Of a stretch of DNA of 64,000 bases, positions 8,302-15,207 are shown piece by piece. The position numbers and the translations under genes are program-made. The stretch is from Nonlabens dokdonensis DSW-6 (GTDB taxonomy: Bacteria; Bacteroidota; Bacteroidia; Flavobacteriales; Flavobacteriaceae), in the NCBI RefSeq assembly GCF_000332115.1, contig NC_020156.1:868001-932000 (forward strand), in the 5' to 3' direction. The notes beneath the pieces were generated by a model that saw only the letters and a program-made list of their open reading frames with translations, made no database searches and was not told the DNA's origin. Positions within the stretch are counted from its first letter, which is position 1. Every line of letters begins with the position of its first letter.

Positions 8302-9561
8302 TTAAGAATAAACTACATTTTGATGGTCAGACTCAGAAACATTTAGTTTCTTCAAATGATCACTTGCTACTATTTCACATTTTTCTCTCAAATCATCTAA
8401 CTGTTTATTAGGAAACTTGAGTTCTGAATTGATGGCTTGATACCATCCTTTCATATATTGATAATGGTAATGGAGATATTCTTTAACAGGAAATATGAAT
8501 CCGTCAATTTTGGACTGAAGCTCTGCAATTTTGCCTTCAATTTCTGAAATATCATGTTTTAATTTATCTATTTGCTCAATAAGCTCATGTTTCTTCTCCA
8601 CATCGTTCCTAATAGCTTCTTTCTTGTTACGGATAAAATTTCTTATTTTGTCTACGTTCTCATATTCTTTCATCACAAAATCAAAAACCAATCCCCAGAT
8701 AATATAAACTACAAATCCTGCGAATATAATTCCCCAAAAGTTAACGCTTTGAATAGCATCACCAGCAGTAAAAGATTCTCCTGGAAGTGCATTAAAATCA
8801 AATATTTTTTTCTCTATCAAATAAGCCAGAATAACATCAAAAAGGAAAGTCAGAAGAAATAGTACAATCAGTTTCATAACACTCTTCCATCCTTTTTCTT
8901 TCTGAAACATATGAACTAAGTACCCCAAGCCCATAAAGACAAATGGTATTGTCCCTACAAAAACTGCTTCCAGTACACCATCGTTTAACGCTTTGCTTAA
9001 AGCTTCAGCATCAAAGATAGCAGCCGTTAGACTTCCGTCTTCAAAGTTTTTAAAAAATGATGAATAAGACGCAGAAATATAAAATACAAAAAGATAAATT
9101 GTTATCGGGAGCAGAAGTGCTAGACCAATATAGAACTGCGCTTTAGGCCTTTTATCTACATCAATACCATATTTATCAGGATTCGTCTTCACATCCATAA
9201 TCTCAAACTTATGCCTGTCTATATCATCAATTTTAGCTTTAAGTTGCCCCTCATAAATTGACAATGCTGTTTCTGATCTTCTAAGATTAGTCTTCTCTTG
9301 TTCTTGGCTCTGTTTATGAGGTTGTTTTAAAATCTCCTGTTCATTGAGCTGTTTTCTACATAAATCCTCAAAACTATTATAGAGATCACTTAGAGACATT
9401 CCTAGAGTGAGAGGTTCTCCCAATGCCTTGGTAGAATCTCCATAACCTGATTGATAGTAAGTAACTCTGATTTGTTCTCTCGCCTCTTGTGTGTCAACCT
9501 CTTTAAGAACTGGCTTCACAGTTTCATTTTTTAGCTTGAATAAATTTTTAATTGAACTCAT
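8302..9561 (-). CDS. Four-helix membrane protein with flanking coiled coils
   Basis: 419 aa, no recognised family. Residues ~70-125 are charged and coiled-coil-like. Four hydrophobic segments follow: FYIGLALLLPITIYLFVFYI, AVFVGTIPFVFMGLGYLV, LIVLFLLTFLFDVILAYLI and FWGIIFAGFVVYIIWGLVF. A second long coiled coil covers about residues 305-360. The layout suggests an inner-membrane scaffold with cytoplasmic coiled coils. It starts 4 bp after the TerB-like gene and is followed by the VWA-like lipoprotein. That order (TerB-like, membrane coiled coil, VWA) recalls the predicted Ter-type membrane stress complexes, which is inference from neighbours only. Confidence 0.7.
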   Translation of the reverse strand: MSSIKNLFKLKNETVKPVLKEVDTQEAREQIRVTYYQSGYGDSTKALGEPLTLGMSLSDLYNSFEDLCRKQLNEQEILKQPHKQSQEQEKTNLRRSETALSIYEGQLKAKIDDIDRHKFEIMDVKTNPDKYGIDVDKRPKAQFYIGLALLLPITIYLFVFYISASYSSFFKNFEDGSLTAAIFDAEALSKALNDGVLEAVFVGTIPFVFMGLGYLVHMFQKEKGWKSVMKLIVLFLLTFLFDVILAYLIEKKIFDFNALPGESFTAGDAIQSVNFWGIIFAGFVVYIIWGLVFDFVMKEYENVDKIRNFIRNKKEAIRNDVEKKHELIEQIDKLKHDISEIEGKIAELQSKIDGFIFPVKEYLHYHYQYMKGWYQAINSELKFPNKQLDDLREKCEIVASDHLKKLNVSESDHQNVVYS

Positions 9562-9565
9562 AATT

Positions 9566-9958
9566 TTAAGAGTTTATACTATTGATGATTTCTGTTTTAC
9601 TTACACCTTCTTTAGCAGACTTCAAGAGAAAATCGGCTAAAGCTTCAATGTTTTCATCTAAAAATTCAAACTTCTTACAGTATTTAGTCAATGTAATATA
9701 TTCATCATCATCTACTCTGCCGTCTGCCCAGATCATAATAGCTAAATCATATAAATACTCGATTCGAGTTTCTAAAGATTCTGGAATAGAAGTATCTATC
9801 GATGGATTTAATAGAATACTATCTAGCTGTTCTTTTGTCAATCCTCTATCATTAGCAAATTTGTATAACATTTCTAATTCTAGTTTATCAAAACTATCAT
9901 CTGCAAATGCAATTTGATAAAGACGTAAAAAATGACCTTTTAATTGGTTAGTTATCAT
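9566..9958 (-). CDS. TerB-like (tellurite-resistance fold) helical protein
   Basis: 130 aa, all helical. Two TerB-type repeats are visible. LYQIAFADDSFDKLELEML and LYDLAIMIWADGRVDDDEYITL each have an acidic D-rich turn followed by a glutamate-bearing helix. In TerB-family proteins such acidic turns bind metal. TerB proteins often act as small adaptors with VWA proteins and membrane proteins in stress or conflict systems, and the next genes here are exactly such partners. It is the first gene of the operon. The binding of a particular metal is inference. Confidence 0.75.
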   Translation of the reverse strand: MITNQLKGHFLRLYQIAFADDSFDKLELEMLYKFANDRGLTKEQLDSILLNPSIDTSIPESLETRIEYLYDLAIMIWADGRVDDDEYITLTKYCKKFEFLDENIEALADFLLKSAKEGVSKTEIINSINS

Positions 9959-10066
9959 TAAGTTGGTTATTAAATTATTCTGATAATCGATCTAAAAAAC
10001 AAACCTAAACCTATCTTACATAAATTCTTTACGGTTTCCCGTAGCACAGGTCTAATTAGTTATAAA

Positions 10067-10074
10067 TATCTTTG
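10067..10074 (+). promoter_or_regulatory. -7 box TATCTTTG upstream of the secreted nuclease gene
   Basis: TATCTTTG fits the Bacteroidetes TAnnTTTG box and lies 102 bp upstream of the ATG at 10177. A clear TTG -33 element is not obvious. A palindrome copy (10129-10144) lies between this box and the start codon. Confidence 0.5.
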
Positions 10075-10128
10075 CAAATCTTGATTTGTCTTCTAGCTCA
10101 ACTGGAGTAATAGACGCTTTTATAATTC

Positions 10129-10144
10129 CGCTTTCGCGAAAGCG
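10129..10144. repeat. Dispersed palindrome, copy 3 (intergenic)
   Basis: CGCTTTCGCGAAAGCG in the leader region of the secreted nuclease gene, 32 bp before its ATG. Confidence 0.9.
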
Positions 10145-10176
10145 AAACATTCAACCAACCAATTATCTTTTAACTA

Positions 10177-11004
10177 ATGAGTAGAAAACACCTATTACTT
10201 TTACTGTTCTTTATGATGAGTTTACCACAACTTATCATAGCCCAAAAAGAAACCTCACTCGTTTCCTGGAACATCAGAGACTTTGGGAAAACAAAGTCTG
10301 CTGAAGAAATAGAAGATATTGCCGAAATCTTAAGAGATTACGACATCATCGCTATTCAAGAAGTGGTGGCAGGATATGGTGGTTCTCAAGCGGTAGCTAG
10401 ACTGGCAGACGAGCTGAATAGAAAAGGTAGCAAATGGGATTATTCCATTAGCTACTCCACAAAGAGTCCTAAATACAAGACGGAGAAATATGCTTTTCTA
10501 TGGAAAACAAGTAAGGTAAAAGTAGTTGAAAAAGGATCCCTAATTAAAGAGCTGGAAGCATGTGTTTATCGGGAACCCTTTCACATCAAGTTTAAAGCAA
10601 ACGGGAATAAATTTACTGTTATCAATTATCATTTTAGAAAGCACAGCGAGCAACCAGAGACAGAAGTAAACTGTATAAGTGATTACATCCTCAACCATAA
10701 AGAGGAAAATATTATTCTTGCTGGAGATTTTAATTTATCAATAGGTCATAGCGCGTTCAACTCATTAAAAGAAAATGACTATAAAGCGTGCCTCGACGGC
10801 GATAGAACGACCTTAAAAAGAACCTGTAAAGACAACAATTACTTGAATCATGCAATAGATAACATTCTCCATGATTCACTTAAAAACGAATTAATAGAAT
10901 GTGGCACGATTGACTTTGTGCAAGAATGTGATCGGTTAGAAGCCATGAGAATGCTTTCTGATCACTTGCCTGTTTTTATAAAGTTTAAGAGTAATAAAAA
11001 ATAA
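10177..11004 (+). CDS. Secreted endonuclease/exonuclease/phosphatase (EEP) family protein
   Basis: 275 aa with a signal peptide ending LIIAQ (about residue 22). EEP landmarks appear in order: SWNIRDFG, the metal-binding glutamate in IIAIQEVV, NYHFR, the AGDFNLS asparagine/aspartate pair, HAIDNI and the terminal SDHLPVFI histidine. These residues make up the Mg-dependent phosphodiesterase site of the DNase I/exonuclease III fold, so a periplasmic or extracellular nuclease is likely, perhaps scavenging DNA for phosphate. It stands alone on the plus strand between the TerB-like operon and the element boundary. Confidence 0.88.
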   Translation: MSRKHLLLLLFFMMSLPQLIIAQKETSLVSWNIRDFGKTKSAEEIEDIAEILRDYDIIAIQEVVAGYGGSQAVARLADELNRKGSKWDYSISYSTKSPKYKTEKYAFLWKTSKVKVVEKGSLIKELEACVYREPFHIKFKANGNKFTVINYHFRKHSEQPETEVNCISDYILNHKEENIILAGDFNLSIGHSAFNSLKENDYKACLDGDRTTLKRTCKDNNYLNHAIDNILHDSLKNELIECGTIDFVQECDRLEAMRMLSDHLPVFIKFKSNKK

Positions 11005-11092
11005 CTGTACCGGTCTCGACTCTTTGTAATAGTTTACCAGCACCATCAAGATTTTAAATAATTAAAACGAGCCGCGCCCTTAAGTAAGAGTC

Positions 11093-11123
11093 ACAAAAAA
11101 AGCCCTTGATTTCTCAAGAGCTT
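11093..11123 (-). terminator. tRNA-type terminator outside the left element end
   Basis: On the minus strand a 10-bp stem (one G-U pair) with GAAA loop, AAGCTCTTGA/TCAAGGGCTT, is followed by seven T (11100-11094). It lies 8 bp beyond a tRNA 3'-end fragment and is probably the original terminator of the interrupted tRNA gene. Confidence 0.75.
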
Positions 11124-11131
11124 TTTAACTT

Positions 11132-11151
11132 TAGTAGCGGGAACTGGACTC
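11132..11151 (-). other. Candidate left attachment site: tRNA 3'-end fragment
   Basis: The 20 bp TAGTAGCGGGAACTGGACTC match the 3' end of the tRNA-fMet gene at 22573-22592 at 18 of 20 positions, in the same orientation. There is no tRNA 5' half here, and a terminator follows on the minus strand. This is what remains when an element inserts into a tRNA gene and pushes the native 3' end aside. The two mismatches fall in the acceptor stem, so it has drifted or came from another tRNA copy. Confidence 0.55.
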
Positions 11152-11274
11152 TTCTCGAACCAAATATACTATCAATTAAAGGAATTATACAAGCTGAAAC
11201 CCATTCTTGAGGACGAGGGATTGTATCCGATCAATGATGATGTTGAATCTTTAAAAATCAACATCGGTGCATAA
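11141..11274 (+). pseudogene. Fragment of a protein-coding 3' end running out of the att site
   Basis: In one plus-strand frame the DNA from the att-like site reads GTGLFSNQIYYQLKELYKLK, then PILEDEGLYPINDDVESLKI, and stops at TAA 11272-11274. The composition is protein-like, but there is no start codon on the left. It looks like the end of a gene truncated at the att-like site by an integration or deletion. It overlaps the GTG start of the next gene by 8 bp. Confidence 0.4.
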
Positions 11275-12025
11275 AGTACATAGTATACCGATAGATCTCT
11301 GCCAATATGCATTGAAAAACCGAAAGATTAATGAACTAAAACTATTCATTCATCTTAAAGATATCAGCAGTGGTCATATTAAATTCTCAAATACAATTTT
11401 TGACTATAAAATTGACTGGGCAGAGGATTTAGGTTTAAATCATAAGACTATTAAAAAATGTTTAAAGTGGCTCATAGAAGAAAAGTGGCTCACTATAAAC
11501 AACAAAAGGAAATCTATACGAGTAGTTGGGTATCGACAGTTAAAGAGAAAAATGATGTTTGACAATAATTCTTCTGCCTTATGGGAATCAGAAGACTATA
11601 ATATGTTTAAACCATTTTGTTGTTCAGCTGTAATTAGTTTTTATAGGAATAAGAAAAGATTTATTGATCATAGGCGATCGGCAACTAATATGGAGCGTGC
11701 CAGTATGAATCGCAAGAGAGATAAAGATTTTTATTCAATTCCAATACAGTATATCGCAACATGTATTGGAGTAAGTAAAACAACCGCCAACTCTTATATT
11801 AAGATTGCGATAGAATCAGGGATGATTGAAGTTAAAAAAGACATTAAAACGCTGAAAACAGAAACAGGAAAACCAATTACACTAGAACATTACTCCAGCT
11901 TGAAAATTTCCTATAAAGGATATGTATTTAATGGACGACTTAGAAGAGGTAAAAAGTACGTGAAATTAATTTGTGCAAATCGGATTAAGTCAAATCTACA
12001 CTTAAAACACAAGCGTTATTCTTAA
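11267..12025 (+). CDS. Winged-helix protein of the integrative element
   Basis: 252 aa with a GTG start. Two helix-turn-helix-like regions can be seen. One is near residues 55-85 (DLGLNHKTIKKCLKWLIEEKWLTINNK); the other, near 163-200 (YIATCIGVSKTTANSYIKIA), is followed by a lysine-rich linker. The C-terminus is strongly basic (RLRRGKKYVK...LKHKRYS). This suits a DNA-binding replication or control protein of a mobile element. I recognise no family. It is the first gene inside the left end. Confidence 0.6.
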   Translation: MHKVHSIPIDLCQYALKNRKINELKLFIHLKDISSGHIKFSNTIFDYKIDWAEDLGLNHKTIKKCLKWLIEEKWLTINNKRKSIRVVGYRQLKRKMMFDNNSSALWESEDYNMFKPFCCSAVISFYRNKKRFIDHRRSATNMERASMNRKRDKDFYSIPIQYIATCIGVSKTTANSYIKIAIESGMIEVKKDIKTLKTETGKPITLEHYSSLKISYKGYVFNGRLRRGKKYVKLICANRIKSNLHLKHKRYS

Positions 12026-12140
12026 AGGAAAAAATCGGAACGTAAGTTATGGTTACCTAAGGCAAAGAATAATGGAGGAACGGAGCCTCAAAACTATCCA
12101 AAATCAATGCACGAGTAAAATAAATCTATAGTAATAAGTT

Positions 12141-12686
12141 ATGCATAAACATAGAACAAGGAAAATATTTCAACGGAGAATGAATGAAGGTCTAAACATT
12201 TTTGACCTCATAGACTCATTTAGTTTAGATTATTCTGATATAGAAATATGGGTGTCAGATGATAGAAGTTTTTATCTAGATTACCTTAAGGCTATCGATA
12301 TAACGGAGAAACAGGATAACTTCATCAAGGCTTACAAAAGACATTTATGTAACGTATCGAAAGCATGTAGAAAAGTGAATATTCACCGCAGTACCTACTA
12401 CGATTGGAAGAACAAATCCGACAGTTTTTCCAATTTGGTCGATTCAGCTAGGGAAGAAATGTATGATGACATCGAAAGTATCCTCCTTAATAAAATCATT
12501 GTTGAAGGCAATACAAGACTTCTAATGTTTTATGCCAGTACAAGAATGAAAGACAGAGGTTATGGGTCGACAGTCATAGTTAAAGGAGACAATAGGTTAA
12601 TCCAAGGATACTCAAATAAGTACTCTGGAATGACTATCGAACAACTGGACAGTAAAATATCTGAATTACAGGATTTTAAGCAATAA
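12141..12686 (+). CDS. Helix-turn-helix protein, terminase-small-subunit-like
   Basis: 181 aa. The central part, ITEKQDNFIKAYKR...SKACRKVNIHRSTYYDWK, is the phage/transposon helix-turn-helix seen in small terminase subunits and related proteins. It is followed by a helical segment, LLNKIIVEGNTRLLMFYAST, and a RDRGYG-like turn (here KDRGYGS) typical of the same group. No large terminase or phage structural gene is present, so it is more likely an element-borne regulator or relic than part of a packaging machine. Confidence 0.6.
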   Translation: MHKHRTRKIFQRRMNEGLNIFDLIDSFSLDYSDIEIWVSDDRSFYLDYLKAIDITEKQDNFIKAYKRHLCNVSKACRKVNIHRSTYYDWKNKSDSFSNLVDSAREEMYDDIESILLNKIIVEGNTRLLMFYASTRMKDRGYGSTVIVKGDNRLIQGYSNKYSGMTIEQLDSKISELQDFKQ

Positions 12687-12742
12687 AACAAGCCTCTTAG
12701 ATTGGTCAAAAGTCACTTTCTGCATAGTTTTAAAAAAAACTT

Positions 12743-13204
12743 ATGCATCCAGAAATTTTCACTATCGGATATGGAAACCAGAGAATTGAAGACATAATAT
12801 TTAAGCTGAAAAGATTTGGGGTCACGCTACTTGTTGATGTGCGCACTACTCCATTCTCCAGATTCAATCCAAACTTTAGAAAAGTAAAGCTTGAACTCCA
12901 TTTAATGAACAATGATATCAAGTATCTATTCTTAGGTAATGAGTTAGGCGGAAGACCTAATGACGTTAGTTGTTACACTGATAATGTAGTTGACTATGAC
13001 AAAGTAATCAGAACCGAAATATTTCAAGAAGGTATTAATGCTGTAAAAGAACTATCAACAGATTTTAATATCGTTCTCCTTTGTGCAGAGTTGAATCCAA
13101 ACAGTTGTCATAGAAAGGCTATGATAGGTGATTATTTAGAATTAATGGGTTACAGAGTGAAACATATACTCAAAGACGGTACGATCTTAAATGAACTCTT
13201 CTAA
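12743..13204 (+). CDS. DUF488 family protein
   Basis: 153 aa with the hallmark order of DUF488: FTIGYGNQRIEDII, LLVDVRTTPFSRFNP, FLGNELGGRP, then LLCAELNPNSCHRKAMIGDYL. The conserved CxE and CHR residues suggest a thiol or metal active site. The family's biochemical function is not established; members often occur in mobile and defence contexts, as here. The gene stands between the helix-turn-helix gene and the small serine recombinase. Confidence 0.85.
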   Translation: MHPEIFTIGYGNQRIEDIIFKLKRFGVTLLVDVRTTPFSRFNPNFRKVKLELHLMNNDIKYLFLGNELGGRPNDVSCYTDNVVDYDKVIRTEIFQEGINAVKELSTDFNIVLLCAELNPNSCHRKAMIGDYLELMGYRVKHILKDGTILNELF

Positions 13205-13244
13205 TGATTACGTTTCTTAAACATCCATCTAAAAAATGTAACTA

Positions 13245-13925
13245 ATGAATAATTTTGTAGCCTATTATCGAGTTAGCACTCAAAAACAAGGGAGGTCTGG
13301 GTTAGGATTAGATTCTCAGAAAAAAGCGGTACTAAATTTCCTGTCAGTAGATGACGTCATATCTTGCGAGTTTACCGATATCGAAAGTGGTAAAAACAAC
13401 AATAGACCCAATTTACTTAAAGCAATTGATATTTGTAGACAATCTGGAGCTATATTACTCATTGCAAAATTAGACAGGCTTAGTAGAAATGCTGCGTTTA
13501 TTTTTAAACTCAGAGACTCACAGGTCAAATTCAAATGCGTAGATATGCCAGAAGCAAATTCTGTAACGATAGGAATTATGGCTGTTCTCGCCCAAGATGA
13601 AAGAGAAAGAATAAGTATAAGAACCAAAGCAGCGTTAGCGGAAAAGAAAAGTCAAGGTTTCAAATTAGGAAATCCAGAAAATCTGACCTCAAAAGCTCGG
13701 ATTAAAGGAATGGAGCAGAGAATTAGGAATGCTAGATTAGACAGCAACAATAGAAAGGCTACAGCGATGATAGTTGCTTTAGAAAAACAAGGGAAAACAT
13801 TTTATACAATAGCAAACGAATTAAATAATTTGGGCTTTTGTACAAGAAGAGGAAATAAATTTCAACAGAATCAAGTACAAAGATTATTTAATAGATTTGT
13901 AGAAGAACAAAAACAGAATATATGA
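13245..13925 (+). CDS. Small serine recombinase (resolvase/invertase family)
   Basis: 226 aa. The N-terminal resolvase domain has the nucleophile in AYYRVSTQKQ (Ser11), SGKNNNRPNL, AKLDRLSRNAAF and AVLAQDERERIS. The C-terminal part (about 165-215) is a recombinase helix-turn-helix, ALEKQGKTFYTIANELN. The length fits a resolvase or invertase rather than a large integrase, so it may resolve or invert DNA locally. The non-coding region right after it holds three copies of a ~20-bp motif that could be its binding sites. Confidence 0.88.
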   Translation: MNNFVAYYRVSTQKQGRSGLGLDSQKKAVLNFLSVDDVISCEFTDIESGKNNNRPNLLKAIDICRQSGAILLIAKLDRLSRNAAFIFKLRDSQVKFKCVDMPEANSVTIGIMAVLAQDERERISIRTKAALAEKKSQGFKLGNPENLTSKARIKGMEQRIRNARLDSNNRKATAMIVALEKQGKTFYTIANELNNLGFCTRRGNKFQQNQVQRLFNRFVEEQKQNI

Positions 13926-13968
13926 TTTAAGAAATTATTATAAATATAAAAGGAAGCGTTAGCTTTTT

Positions 13969-14201
13969 AGGTATCATAAAATCGCCAAATTTTAAAAATT
14001 CACCTATAAAAAGTATGACGCCCACGTGGATAATGGCGTGGGCTGTACTTATATGGTGGATGGGTGTTTGGCGATACCTTTGATACTTATGAGCCTCAGT
14101 TCCACGCTTCTTAATTTTCACAATGCTACAAGGACTGGTAGCTCATACTAATAAATATGTCTATAAACACCCTGCCGTTGAGGTATCATAAAATCGCCAA
14201 A
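13969..14201. repeat. Three-copy ~20-bp motif array after the serine recombinase gene
   Basis: GTATCATAAAATCGCCAAA occurs within a perfect 21-bp direct repeat at 13969-13989 and 14181-14201. Between them an imperfect inverted copy lies at 14067-14086 (TTTGGCGATACCTTTGATAC). A GC-rich hairpin (GCCCACG/CGTGGGC, 14020-14043) lies between the first two copies. The right copy runs into the coding start of the lipoprotein gene. The layout resembles a resolvase res-type site or an operator set. Otherwise I see no gene in 13926-14156. Confidence 0.6.
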
Positions 14202-15137
14202 ATCACTCTACTTATTCTTATTGGTTTTGTATCTAGTTGCTCGAACAATTCAAAAAAAAGTCCGCTAGATGAACTTTGGAAATATCAAGACTATATTAAA
14301 GATTCTGAAAAAATCACCTCTCAATTAGATTCTTTAGCATTAAGTCAAAGAAATTTAGCTATAGAAAAACTTAAACAAAACAACACCTATATACAGATTG
14401 TAGATAGCTTACAAACAAACCCAGAATATTTAGTTATACTAAATGCCATCAATGATGGTGTAAGGAGTAGTTACGTTAATCAAGAAGGAAAGGAAATGTT
14501 TTCTATTGATGAATCATTATTAGCTAAAGTAGAAAGATTACCAAATGCTGATGACAAAATTGAATTTATTATAAACGTCACACTTTTAACGCTTCCAAAT
14601 AAGGGAGGTCTAACGCAACCAATATTGAGTAGTTTGAATCGATATCAAAAACGATTCAATTACTATGGATTACCACAAACCTTTTATAATACAAAGGGAG
14701 AAAAGAAATGGAGCATTGACTACCCATACGATCTCAGTGCCATTTTCAACATACTTGATCCAAACAATAAAAAAGCTATAAATGCACTTTACGAAGCAAA
14801 ATCAAAAGGCATTTCTAATTGGTTTACTGCCAATGACAAGAAATTTATTAATCCAAGATTAGCTACTGTCGAAGGCTATATTAAATTTCTTAAGTCAAAT
14901 CATAAAAGAAGCGACCATTTACCTGATAATTATGATTCTGAATTTTGGGAAAATTATGATGAGGAGGTTAATATTAGAATTATAAAAATGATCCTATTTA
15001 AAGACTGTAAAGGTCTACAAAAGGAGTTTGATATTGCTGACAAAAATTCTGAAAGTCAAAGAATAAGAACAGGTTCTGGTAATGTTCAGCTTATGAACTT
15101 CATTAACTCTCAAATGATTAAAATGGATTGTTTCTAA
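14157..15137 (+). CDS. Lipoprotein of unknown function
   Basis: 326 aa. The N-terminal stretch IAKITLLILIGFVSSC is a lipoprotein signal with the modified cysteine near residue 28. The rest is a soluble helical protein without cysteine clusters or recognisable catalytic motifs; NPEYLVILNAINDGVR and WFTANDKKFINPRLA are its best-ordered segments. The start region contains the third copy of the repeat array. It is separated by 70 bp from the ATPase gene and probably not part of that operon. No family recognised. Confidence 0.6.
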   Translation: MSINTLPLRYHKIAKITLLILIGFVSSCSNNSKKSPLDELWKYQDYIKDSEKITSQLDSLALSQRNLAIEKLKQNNTYIQIVDSLQTNPEYLVILNAINDGVRSSYVNQEGKEMFSIDESLLAKVERLPNADDKIEFIINVTLLTLPNKGGLTQPILSSLNRYQKRFNYYGLPQTFYNTKGEKKWSIDYPYDLSAIFNILDPNNKKAINALYEAKSKGISNWFTANDKKFINPRLATVEGYIKFLKSNHKRSDHLPDNYDSEFWENYDEEVNIRIIKMILFKDCKGLQKEFDIADKNSESQRIRTGSGNVQLMNFINSQMIKMDCF

Positions 15138-15207
15138 ATCAATCTTCTACCAATAAATTAACGTTTTACACGTATTATATTTATTGTAAATTGCAAAAAA
15201 AAACGAC

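Noticed and set aside
11132..11160. A complete second tRNA gene at the left end
   Set aside because: Only a 3'-end match is present; no D arm or anticodon arm lies on the 5' side, and the T-loop is interrupted by extra bases.
12141..12686. Prophage packaging gene
   Set aside because: Only a small-terminase-like helix-turn-helix protein is present; no large terminase, portal, capsid or tail genes lie in the element.
14015..14083. 22-residue hydrophobic, Trp-rich ORF (MTPTWIMAWAVLIWWMGVWR...) in the repeat region, like a small membrane toxin
   Set aside because: No convincing ribosome-binding site. It coincides with the GC hairpin and the inverted repeat copy, and there is no antitoxin RNA evidence; chance reading of the repeat region is more likely.
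13927..14121. 64-codon minus-strand ORF over the repeat array
   Set aside because: It is created by the repeats and hairpin and recognised as no family. The three-copy DNA motif explains the region better.
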